A stretch of 64,000 nt of DNA from Candidatus Obscuribacterales bacterium (GTDB lineage: Bacteria; Cyanobacteriota; Vampirovibrionia; Obscuribacterales; Obscuribacteraceae). Location: positions 62,001 through 126,000 of the forward strand of contig JACKCM010000007.1 of assembly GCA_020634035.1 (NCBI GenBank), read 5' to 3'. The notes beneath the pieces are model-generated. The model had not been told where the DNA came from. It saw only the letters and a program-made list of their open reading frames with translations, and did not search any database. Positions within the stretch are counted from its first letter, which is position 1. Each line of letters starts with the position of its first letter. Of the stretch, positions 1 through 8,606 are shown piece by piece. The translations under genes were made by a program, and so were the position numbers.

Positions 1-159
1 TCCACGGGTGGCACTTCCGGACCCTCTGGCGGCAGCAAGCTCCCTGTCGCTCTGACTAGAGAGCTGGAAAGCCTGGCGAGTTTATCTACGAGCCCCGAAA
101 GCAAGCCAGATATTGCGTCTCTGGAACAGTTGCTCTCAGAAATTGAAAAACTAATCTAA
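1..159 (+). CDS. C-terminal fragment of an unknown protein
   Basis: Frame 1 is open from the window edge to a TAA at 157-159, giving 52 residues. The fragment is Ser/Gly-rich at first (TGGTSGPSGGSK) and then forms a short amphipathic helix ending in LLSEIEKLI. The start and most of the gene lie outside the window, so no function can be given. A terminator-like hairpin follows 75 bp downstream, consistent with this being the end of a transcription unit. Confidence 0.55.
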   Translation, partial: STGGTSGPSGGSKLPVALTRELESLASLSTSPESKPDIASLEQLLSEIEKLI

Positions 160-234
160 GACCTGTCGAAGAACGGCTCGGCAGTCATATAGTCTATTAG
201 TTTATATGTATCCTGCTCACGGGTATAAAACTGA

Positions 235-258
235 AGCACGCTATTGCGGGCTTTTTTT
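235..258 (+). terminator. Rho-independent terminator
   Basis: AGCACGC and GCGGGCT pair around a TATT loop (one A.G mismatch) and run directly into seven T. It sits between the fragment ending at 159 and the giant gene starting at 303, so it probably ends the upstream transcript. It could also attenuate transcription into the giant gene. Confidence 0.7.
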
Positions 259-302
259 GTCCGATTCCGTTGTTCGTTGTCTAATTCCTTTGTCCCTTAC
301 CA

Positions 303-3300
303 ATGACCGATACCAAGCAAATCGAGAAAAGCAGAGCCGATGGCGGCAAAGGCAGCGATAAAGATACCAAGGACGCAATCGCCGAGGTAAGTCGCCAGCA
401 GTTCGATGTGCCCAAAGCGGAAACCCAGGGCAGAGAATCTGCTACTAAGGCAGAAACCAAATCAGAAGCCGGAGGCGAGGCTCTCGCCCCTGTTGATGCA
501 AGCAAGGTCAGCGACAGGCTGAGCCGGGAGTCTCTCGATGCCGACGCCCTCTCTATTCTCAAGGGCAATGACGGCAAAGGCGACCGCAGAGGCGACGGTA
601 AAGATAGTGTGGCGCTTCACGCTCTCGAGATCACCGGAGCCCCAGAAGCGAAGCCAAAGCCAGAAGCCACCCCAGAGCAACGCCTTTCTGGCAAAGAGAT
701 TCAAAAAATCGCCGAAGCAATAGATAATGCAGCCAATGGCGGCTTCCTGGGCATAGGCACCGACAAAGAGGCTATCAACGAACAGCTCCGGCGCCTCAAA
801 ACTCCAGAAGAACGAGAGACTCTGGATAGGCTCTACAAAATCAGAACCGGGCATGACATCGAGGCCGAGCTCAAAGACGAGCTGAGCGGCAGCGACCTCG
901 CCAGAAGCATGGCGCTCTGGAAAGGTCAAAACGACACCGCCGTCAGGCTCAACACCGACCTGATAGAGCACGGCGAGTACTGGGGCGCTCGCTCGACCGC
1001 GAACGTCGAGAAAGACATCCGCATCAGCCTGAGCACCCTCACCTCGGACCAGGTCACAGAAGAGATGACCAAGTTCGAAGAGCGCTATGGCAAGTCGTTC
1101 AAAGAGACCATCGCCAACAACCCGGATATCTCGAGAGAGACCAAAGAAGCCGTCGATATCTATCTCAAAGGCACGGACAAAAGAACCGACGCCGATACCG
1201 GTAAGCTTGCCCAGACCGCCCTTGAAACAAGAAATATGGATATGTTCCAGGAGGTTTTCTCTACGGCGTCGCCCGGCGCGCGCGCAGAGTTCATGAAGGA
1301 CGATGGGGCGGACAAAATTCTGAAGGCGTTCGGCACGCCCTATGCCACCGAATATGATCCTGAGGTATATTACTTACCCAACGAAGATACCAAGCATGCG
1401 CTCGATTATGCGCGCGGGGGCGGGCTCGAACTTGCCACCAAGATAGAAGCCAACACCGGCATTCTCATGGACAATGAAGACGCCATCGAGCTTGCTCTTG
1501 ATGGTATGTCCAAAGGTGAGAGAGCTTCTTATCTCCACGGTCGCGACCTCAGCGATAAGAACCCGTCGGGCTCACCGGCGAAGCCAGAATCAGAGCTATC
1601 GGCATCCGAAAAACAGGATCTTGCCTACTTCAAAGAGATCCGCACTGCCCTCGAGGGCGCCGGCAACGAAAGAGAACTCGCCGTCTGGGAAGACCGCATA
1701 AAGCATGGCAAAGACGGCAGTCTGGTAACAAAGCTGGCGGCCCATGGCGGTATCATCGACGATGGCATGAACGATGTGCTTGGTACCATCGAAGACATGT
1801 CTCAAGAAGACTGGAAGCGATTAAGAGAAGACAAAGACTTCTACAAAGAAGTAACCGGCGTCCTCAAGATAGACCTGAGCAAAAGTGAGATGTCCCGGGC
1901 TGAAGCCTTGCTGAAAGCCAAGATGGAAGCCGGCGACTATGATTATTCTAAAAAACATGTTCGCAGAGACGTATTCGACGCGCTCGCTGACAGCAGCACC
2001 GGTGATGAAGTCATAACGAATCTCAAGAAGATGACTCCTAAAGAGCAAGAGTGTTATCGTACTGATAATGATTTTAAAGAGCAGCTAGATGGCAAGGTAG
2101 ATGGGTCTGTATTGCTGCCCGCGCACAGACAAGCTGCCGACTCTATCATGGATTCTATAAAGCAGGGCAAGCCACCAGAGAATGACATCGTCGCCAAGGT
2201 CTTCATGCACAGCGCAAAAGGAGACCGCGACGCCCGCGAAGTCGTATTAGACATAAAAGAAGCCATACGGAAAGACCCTGGCATCGTCGAAGCCTACCGC
2301 GCAGACCCGGAGTACAGAAGGAAGTTCGATGAGGCTCTAACAAATGCCGTTCTGCCCGCCGACAGAGAAAAGTATATAGACCCGATGCTCAATGGTGAGC
2401 GGCTGCCTTTCAAGACCCAGGCTCAGCTATATGACAGAATCATCAATGACGAGTCCGGTCTCTACGAGGCGATTAAGCGAGGCTCTCAAGAAGACTGGAA
2501 CGAGATTGTCGCAGACCCCGACAAGGTGCTGGGCTTCTTAGGAGAGGATTATCGTGAGATCGCAGTAAACATCGCAAAACAGGGCGGCAAACTGCAGCCC
2601 GAAGACGAGATGCGAATCGCCATGCTCGGTGCCGGCACCGACGAGGCCGCACTTAAAAGATTGTCGAGGGACCTCACCCCAGAGATTGCCAGAGCCTTCG
2701 TAGAAAAGTATGACGCCGACGCCCTCGGCGATATGCTGGACGAGACCGGTGGCTCTGACAAGCAAGAGATTATTCTAGAAGCCAGACCGGATCCTAAAAA
2801 TTCTACCGAGCTTTTATTCGACGTCTTAGACCGCACCACCAATAGTGTCGATGGCATAGGCGAAGCCATGGCCGATGGCGTCGACGGCACCGGCGACATG
2901 AGCAAAGACCTGCTTAATAGACTTGCGGCATCTGTGGCCGAGTGTAATAGAGGCGACAAAGAGCTTACTAAAGAAGATCTGGTTAAAATCGAAGATCAGT
3001 TTAAAGAAGGTATCAGACTATACGGAGAGAGCGAAGAGTTCGCGGCAAACACCGCCGTCGACGCTGGCTTAATAACCCTTGCGGTTGCCACAGGCGGGGT
3101 GGGCAGCATAGCCGCAGCGGCTTACTGGACCGCCGGCGGTGCGCTGGCTAAAGTAGGCACCAAGGCGATTATTCTGGGCGATGACTATGACTTTTGCAGT
3201 TCAGATGTGGTCACTGATCTTGCCACCGGTGCCATAGACACCGGTGTGGGCACCGCTCCTCAGTTTGTGGCAAGGGCGCTCGGCATCGGTCGGGCAACCT

Positions 3301-6300
3301 CCCAGACCGCCACCCAGGCAATACTTGCCAGCGCCGAAGAGGTCAGTCTGGCAGGGGGCAAGCAGCTTCTAAAAGAGGGAGCTGAAGAGGTCCTCGAACG
3401 CGGCATCATGGACCAGATAACTGTTGCCATCGCCAATAATACCGGCGAAGTTTCAGAGCAGGCTATAAAAACTCTCGCCACCAGAGTAACCGCCAGCGCC
3501 GATGACATCCCCAATGTCACCCGACTGATTCAAAAACATATAACCGAGGCGGCTCAATTAGAATCTGGCAACGCTGTCAAAGCAGCCTTCAGGCAATACG
3601 CCCTGAATACTGCTTCGGCAGAAATAGGTGGTGTCGGCTCCGCTTCGGTATATAACATAGACAACGAAGCCGGTTTCGATACGGTGCTTATGACAGCAGG
3701 TATCGCCGGATTCGCCGGTATCGGCGGGACATTTATAGGAAGAACCTTCTCAAAAGGTACCGGCGTCGCCGATGATGTGCTGCGCGGTGCCAGCGGCGAG
3801 AATGTTGCGATAGGTGGGCACGTCGACGACCTGATACCAGAATCAGCGGCAGACGACATTCTTGAAGCCGCCAGCGGCAGACCGGCAAGGGATGTCTTAG
3901 AAGGCAAAACAGAAATCCCGACTGCCAAAGGCAAAATCGAAATTGACTATCATGGCGATGGGCCATTAGATGGCCAGATCAAACACCTGAGCAGCGCAGA
4001 CGGTGTCAACTATTCAAGTGCCGATGGCAGAACCTGGACAGTGAGCGACGCCAACGCCCCCGGTGGCAAGGTCGAAGTCAAAGGACGCCTGGAAGTCCAC
4101 GAAGATGGTGGCATAGCCTTCACTCCCGATGGTGGTAATACTGTTATAGCCACCGCCGACGGCAAGCACATCGAGATCAATAAACTCACCGGAGAAGCCC
4201 GAGAAGTCGCCGCCGAAAGAATGCTGCGCGATGTGGACGGCAGACCCTATGGCAAACGCGCCGGCGCCATCGATAGATTCGAGCATCTCAACCCTACCGA
4301 AAGAGCAGCCTCGGTTCAAGAAGTCGCCGACGACTTAAGCAAGGTCAAAGCCATCGGACCCGACGGAAAACCCGTCAGCGTCTACGACAGTTTGATGGAC
4401 GACCCGACACTATCGCAAGCGCAGAAAGAGAATATCCTTCATAACCTCTCAGAAGTCAGAGAGCACTTCGCCGCTTATAGACAGGGCGACCGCATGCATC
4501 CAGATCCGGAAGTCAACTGGATTCATACCCAGGGCGAACTCGGCAAGGTTATGGAATCTGCCCGCGCCAATAAATTAACCGCCGAAGAGATGGAAGATGC
4601 CATGCTGGCTTCTATGTACTCGGACTCGGTCAAGTTTGCCTTCCCGCCGCCCGAAGGTGCGAACGCCAACTTCTTCACCCACCATCTAGAAGGCGCGCTT
4701 GCAGCAGACGAGATGCTCTCTCGCCAGGGCTTCCCGCGCGAGCGCATCGACAGAATTGTACAGGCTATCAAAGAGCACCAGATAGCGCCGCCAGAGTTCA
4801 TGGGGCTTCTCTATCATGGTCAGATCAAGCGCGGACTCGATGCGCAACTGGCCAATAATGCTATAACCGCCGAGAAGCACGGACAGATGATGGAAGTGCT
4901 TGATAGCATGACCGTCAAGAAAGAGGTCGCTCCTGGTGTCGAGCTCAGCTATATCGACAAAATCGCCAATGTCAACGACGCACCGCTGGTAAGAAATGCC
5001 GATGGCTCTTACGAGGTGATGTTCACACCTCAAGAAAGAGAGCTTATGCAAGTCGCCGGGGTCGAGGGCTGGTCCGTGCCGGCAAATCCTCAACTTGATG
5101 CAGGATTCGAGGCGCTTCCGAAGGCAGAGCAAGAAAGGCTTATCTCGCAGTACAAGATATCGCGGGCGCTTATTGATGGTGACGGCATAGACAACTACAC
5201 CACCCTTGGTGGTGCCAGCAAAATCGTTACTATACGCGGACCAGAGACTATGTTCCAGGATGCCACCGTGTGGAAGTCTGTTGATTCCGTCGATCAGAGC
5301 TTCCGGGACGCATATAATGTAATGACTCCAGAAGGCCAGCGTTTAGCCAACCAGAGCCTAGCCGGCAGAAATCAAATATTGCATGACACTGAAAACGGTG
5401 TCAAAGCCAAGATGGACGAGTGGCTGAGAAGCAAAGGGCTGGATCCCGATAGCCAGGATATCCCCTACTATAATAAGCCGCTTAAATATCCAGAGAAGTT
5501 GACTCCTCAACAGACCGAGGAACTCAACAGCCTGACAGCTATGAACAAACCGGGTGCCGCCGGGGTTGATGCAAGCACACCCGAAGCCCGAGCCAGTAGA
5601 GACGCCCGCATCAGGGAATTGAAGTACAACGGGCTGTCTGAAGACGAGATTAAACAATTCGAGTTCGCCAAAGAGATAAGATCTCAGATGGCAGACGTGA
5701 TGAGGCGAGAGCATCGCATTGATGGATCGCTGCCCGGCAATTTCGACAACACCCGCATGAGACTGCGCGAACTGGGCGAAGCCGGTTCCGACGCGCTGGG
5801 AGAACACGCCGAGATAATCGGAGCCCGGGGCGGCGACGGCAAACTGTGGTATCCGGAGAGGGATCTCAGAAAGCTGACCACCGCAGAGCGGATGCAGGTC
5901 AAAGAGATTCTCGAAGGCAAGGTCTCTCCCCTTGCCACCAAAGACAGTGTCGATGGCTTCGTCAAAGATATGGTCCCTATAGTGAAGGGCTTCAAAGATG
6001 ACATGGCTCCCCAGATGAAGCATGTCGAGGAACTGCGGGCAAGCTACGAAGAGAAAGTCGGTGCTTACATGCTGGCGCGAGACACATCGGACTTCCCGCT
6101 CAATCAATATACGGCTCCGGACTTTGAAGCTAAATTTAGAGAATTCGTCAAGGATGACCCGCAACGCCTGAAAGCGCTGGATGATTATGTGCTGGCAAGA
6201 GACGCCTACGCCCGAGAGCTGACGAGCTTCAACGAAGCCGTGGACGGCCGCGTTCAGCAGATTCAGGATGTCCTGGATCGCTATGCCGACAGCCATGACT

Positions 6301-7124
6301 TGCCCCGGGTCAAGCTGAAACATCGCCCGCAGCGCGATATGGCTAATGCCGGCGCGACTTATTCTGACGGGCAAATAACGGTCACCACAGAAGCGCTGCT
6401 CAATGACAGGCAGGCAGCGAATCTTATTGGCAGCACCCTGCATGAGATGACTCACAATGAGCAGAACAAGATAGCAGTCTGGGGCGTCATAGACAGCCTG
6501 GGCGGCAACCCGTCTGTTAAAGAGATTCAGGATGTCTTCCAGGGCTTCACCGGAAGATCCGTCTCGGAAGACTATGTCAATCAAGTGGTGGCGCTGCGCA
6601 ATGGCGCCGAGCTATCGCCGCGAGATGCGGGCAGGCTCTATGAGATATTGGGGTCTTTGCGTGAGAACGCGCCAGTTGATAAAGAGTGGAGTGAGCTGGG
6701 CAACAGCTTCCGTGTGGTTAATCGAGATCTTCAAAAGTTGACCGGTGATACCGAACCCAGTGCCGCTTTTAGAATCTTGTCAGAGATGGCATCGAAACCG
6801 GGCAAATTCGAGAAGCACCTCTTTGAAGGGCCGGTGCCGGCTGAACTGAAGCCTTACATGGATCGTATAAGGGCGTTTAATAGAGGCGCCGATGACGCCT
6901 GGACCCAGGAGACCGAGCGCGAGGCGCGCCAGGTTCTTCGCCGCTATTACGAAGGGCGCACCGAAAGAATAAACGCTAGAAGAGAACAGCTATACGACAA
7001 CTATATGCAGTTCCACGAAGTGGACGCCTGGTACGTGGGCGAAAGAGCGAGGCTGGCAGCAAGAAGCGCCGGAGCGCCAGATTCTAGCGACCAGATTATC
7101 GATGGCATCAACTGGGCGCTATGA
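303..7124 (+). CDS. Giant protein with annexin-like repeats and a C-terminal HExxH motif
   Basis: A 2273-residue protein with no signal peptide; function unknown. Residues 1-120 are charged and disordered. GIGTD starts at G150, and exactly 38 residues separate T153 from D192, the spacing of the type II calcium site in annexins; the repeat ends in KDELSGSD. A second repeat (GAGTDE, G776) has a loop about five residues shorter. Degenerate helical repeats fill much of 200-900. Residues 917-950 are hydrophobic and Ala/Gly-rich. DG-rich beta strands lie near 1330-1420. HHLEGA (about 1460) followed by an EH at 1492 resembles an HD-type metal site. HEMTH at 2047-2051 is a zinc-peptidase motif. The ATG at 303 lacks a clear Shine-Dalgarno sequence. 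The charged N-terminus resembles those of the proteins at 8607, 20714 and 33076. I infer a multidomain effector or surface protein, with low certainty on role. Confidence 0.9.
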   Translation: MTDTKQIEKSRADGGKGSDKDTKDAIAEVSRQQFDVPKAETQGRESATKAETKSEAGGEALAPVDASKVSDRLSRESLDADALSILKGNDGKGDRRGDGKDSVALHALEITGAPEAKPKPEATPEQRLSGKEIQKIAEAIDNAANGGFLGIGTDKEAINEQLRRLKTPEERETLDRLYKIRTGHDIEAELKDELSGSDLARSMALWKGQNDTAVRLNTDLIEHGEYWGARSTANVEKDIRISLSTLTSDQVTEEMTKFEERYGKSFKETIANNPDISRETKEAVDIYLKGTDKRTDADTGKLAQTALETRNMDMFQEVFSTASPGARAEFMKDDGADKILKAFGTPYATEYDPEVYYLPNEDTKHALDYARGGGLELATKIEANTGILMDNEDAIELALDGMSKGERASYLHGRDLSDKNPSGSPAKPESELSASEKQDLAYFKEIRTALEGAGNERELAVWEDRIKHGKDGSLVTKLAAHGGIIDDGMNDVLGTIEDMSQEDWKRLREDKDFYKEVTGVLKIDLSKSEMSRAEALLKAKMEAGDYDYSKKHVRRDVFDALADSSTGDEVITNLKKMTPKEQECYRTDNDFKEQLDGKVDGSVLLPAHRQAADSIMDSIKQGKPPENDIVAKVFMHSAKGDRDAREVVLDIKEAIRKDPGIVEAYRADPEYRRKFDEALTNAVLPADREKYIDPMLNGERLPFKTQAQLYDRIINDESGLYEAIKRGSQEDWNEIVADPDKVLGFLGEDYREIAVNIAKQGGKLQPEDEMRIAMLGAGTDEAALKRLSRDLTPEIARAFVEKYDADALGDMLDETGGSDKQEIILEARPDPKNSTELLFDVLDRTTNSVDGIGEAMADGVDGTGDMSKDLLNRLAASVAECNRGDKELTKEDLVKIEDQFKEGIRLYGESEEFAANTAVDAGLITLAVATGGVGSIAAAAYWTAGGALAKVGTKAIILGDDYDFCSSDVVTDLATGAIDTGVGTAPQFVARALGIGRATSQTATQAILASAEEVSLAGGKQLLKEGAEEVLERGIMDQITVAIANNTGEVSEQAIKTLATRVTASADDIPNVTRLIQKHITEAAQLESGNAVKAAFRQYALNTASAEIGGVGSASVYNIDNEAGFDTVLMTAGIAGFAGIGGTFIGRTFSKGTGVADDVLRGASGENVAIGGHVDDLIPESAADDILEAASGRPARDVLEGKTEIPTAKGKIEIDYHGDGPLDGQIKHLSSADGVNYSSADGRTWTVSDANAPGGKVEVKGRLEVHEDGGIAFTPDGGNTVIATADGKHIEINKLTGEAREVAAERMLRDVDGRPYGKRAGAIDRFEHLNPTERAASVQEVADDLSKVKAIGPDGKPVSVYDSLMDDPTLSQAQKENILHNLSEVREHFAAYRQGDRMHPDPEVNWIHTQGELGKVMESARANKLTAEEMEDAMLASMYSDSVKFAFPPPEGANANFFTHHLEGALAADEMLSRQGFPRERIDRIVQAIKEHQIAPPEFMGLLYHGQIKRGLDAQLANNAITAEKHGQMMEVLDSMTVKKEVAPGVELSYIDKIANVNDAPLVRNADGSYEVMFTPQERELMQVAGVEGWSVPANPQLDAGFEALPKAEQERLISQYKISRALIDGDGIDNYTTLGGASKIVTIRGPETMFQDATVWKSVDSVDQSFRDAYNVMTPEGQRLANQSLAGRNQILHDTENGVKAKMDEWLRSKGLDPDSQDIPYYNKPLKYPEKLTPQQTEELNSLTAMNKPGAAGVDASTPEARASRDARIRELKYNGLSEDEIKQFEFAKEIRSQMADVMRREHRIDGSLPGNFDNTRMRLRELGEAGSDALGEHAEIIGARGGDGKLWYPERDLRKLTTAERMQVKEILEGKVSPLATKDSVDGFVKDMVPIVKGFKDDMAPQMKHVEELRASYEEKVGAYMLARDTSDFPLNQYTAPDFEAKFREFVKDDPQRLKALDDYVLARDAYARELTSFNEAVDGRVQQIQDVLDRYADSHDLPRVKLKHRPQRDMANAGATYSDGQITVTTEALLNDRQAANLIGSTLHEMTHNEQNKIAVWGVIDSLGGNPSVKEIQDVFQGFTGRSVSEDYVNQVVALRNGAELSPRDAGRLYEILGSLRENAPVDKEWSELGNSFRVVNRDLQKLTGDTEPSAAFRILSEMASKPGKFEKHLFEGPVPAELKPYMDRIRAFNRGADDAWTQETEREARQVLRRYYEGRTERINARREQLYDNYMQFHEVDAWYVGERARLAARSAGAPDSSDQIIDGINWAL

Positions 7125-7152
7125 CGCTAATTTGTTTTGCAAATCGGTAGTG

Positions 7153-8178
7153 CTAATCGTTAGTCCGAGAGGGCAGGAATTTACTTTTGTTTCGCCAGAT
7201 TAAAACGCCGGCCACCGGTGTGCCCATAGCAACTAAAGCTGCAGCAGCGTAAATAGCTGTCAGAACCAGGTGGAGAAGCCTTCTCAACTCCGAGATCTCT
7301 TCGTGCAAACCGATGAGCTCCTGGTCCAGGTTAGCGATCGGTTTCTCCATATTGCTCAAAGGCTTGCGAATCGATTCTAGTTCACTATGCACGTAGTCAA
7401 GCTGTTGGTCGAGATTTTTGACCGGTTTTTCTATAGTCTCGAGGGGTCTTTGTATGCGGAGGATCGGATCTTTGATTATGGTGATATCCTCTCGCATGCC
7501 TCCTATGTCTTTTCTTATCCCGCCCAGACTGGTGTAGGTACCATCAATAGAATTTTTGACGCTGGCCGTGCTTTCTTGAACGGAGCGCAGCGTGTTTTCT
7601 ATGGTCTTGATGCGCAGGTTCGTTTTTTCGATACTGGTGTCTATCATGGTCAGCTTCGGTGCCAAAGAATCCAGCTGACCAGTGACTGCATCAACACGTT
7701 TGTCGACCGTGTCTATGCTTTTTTGTGTTGCCTTGATCTCTTTCTGGACACCGCTTAAAAGCGGGGGCAGGGCCGTCAGTGGTGCGGTCATTTTGCTTAT
7801 CTGCTGCTGTAAATTGATGGTTTGCTTCTCCAGGCTGATCACTGGACCAAAGAGCCAGCGAACCGGTCTGATACCACTTTCTCTTTTTCGAGGAGTGTCC
7901 GCGCTTGCATCTTTTACAGTTGCGTTCGCTAACTTGTTGATAGCGGGTGAAGCCGGCTCAAATAACCCGGCCTCGCCTTTGCTCTCGGCTTCGGTGATCC
8001 TTGACTCGGATTTCTTTGACTCGGCTTTGATTCTATTCGAGAATCTGCTGTTCTCTTCCGCGTTCACATAACCGCAAGACAAGAAGGCGAATGCAAATAG
8101 AGCGCATCTAAAAATTACTTTGCCAAGGGGAAAGCTCTTGAGCATTTCGAATATTCGGCGGTTCCTGAGGTAAAACAT
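7153..8178 (-). CDS. Secreted coiled-coil protein with C-terminal membrane anchor
   Basis: 341 residues. A signal peptide (hydrophobic FRCALFAFAFLSCGYVNA, cleavage after NAEE likely) is followed by a charged linker. A long coiled coil spans about 110-290, in which the phrase I.KP..N.[DE] recurs (IEKPVKNLD, IRKPLSNME, MEKPIANLD). A transmembrane segment near the C-terminus (LVLTAIYAAAALVAMGTPVA) is followed by a short basic tail. The pattern is that of an envelope-spanning or periplasmic scaffold, not an enzyme. GGAG lies about six bases before the first ATG, which supports this start over an internal Met at residue 12. It converges on the giant gene with a 28 bp gap. Confidence 0.85.
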   Translation of the reverse strand: MFYLRNRRIFEMLKSFPLGKVIFRCALFAFAFLSCGYVNAEENSRFSNRIKAESKKSESRITEAESKGEAGLFEPASPAINKLANATVKDASADTPRKRESGIRPVRWLFGPVISLEKQTINLQQQISKMTAPLTALPPLLSGVQKEIKATQKSIDTVDKRVDAVTGQLDSLAPKLTMIDTSIEKTNLRIKTIENTLRSVQESTASVKNSIDGTYTSLGGIRKDIGGMREDITIIKDPILRIQRPLETIEKPVKNLDQQLDYVHSELESIRKPLSNMEKPIANLDQELIGLHEEISELRRLLHLVLTAIYAAAALVAMGTPVAGVLIWRNKSKFLPSRTND

Positions 8179-8302
8179 GAAGGCTCCGATTCCAGTACTT
8201 TTCTGGTACTTCTTTATTGCCTGCAGCTCTGCCGGATTCCAAGTGTTGCCCGATTACTACGGCGTTTTTTTTTGACCACCGTCCACTCTAGCACCAATGC
8301 CG

Positions 8303-8566
8303 TTATCTCTTCTCCATTGTTTTATAACGAAGTATCTGAAATAGCGACTGCCCGGAGAGGATTTTGTCCATGACCAGGACGCTGGTCGCGCTAGCCAGCA
8401 GTCGTTCGGTCGCCTCGTCTATAGGAGTCGCCCGACCGCTTCTCTGGTACTCTGCGTCACACTCATGATCTCCTGATTGGCTCGATGGATGATAGAGCAC
8501 ATTACGGACCTTGGTCGAGAGTTCATTTGCTACCGGCATTAGCGGGTATGAGCGCTTTTGGTACAT
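8303..8566 (-). CDS. Small hypothetical ORF
   Basis: 87 residues from an ATG, without recognisable domain and without a clear ribosome binding site. It is the only open frame of note in the 428 bp between the coiled-coil gene and the next large gene, and it is divergent from the latter. The stretch also holds a run of nine T near 8264-8272 without a convincing hairpin, and TATAAT at about 8575 that may be the -10 box for the gene at 8607. It may be a chance ORF. Confidence 0.3.
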   Translation of the reverse strand: MYQKRSYPLMPVANELSTKVRNVLYHPSSQSGDHECDAEYQRSGRATPIDEATERLLASATSVLVMDKILSGQSLFQILRYKTMEKR

Positions 8567-8606
8567 CTAGGGGAATATAATCTGTACAGTAATCTCGGAA
8601 GACTCA

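Noticed and set aside
5358..6584. 408-residue open frame on the minus strand
   Set aside because: Antisense shadow of the giant protein, whose frame carries recognisable motifs; composition of the shadow is not protein-like.
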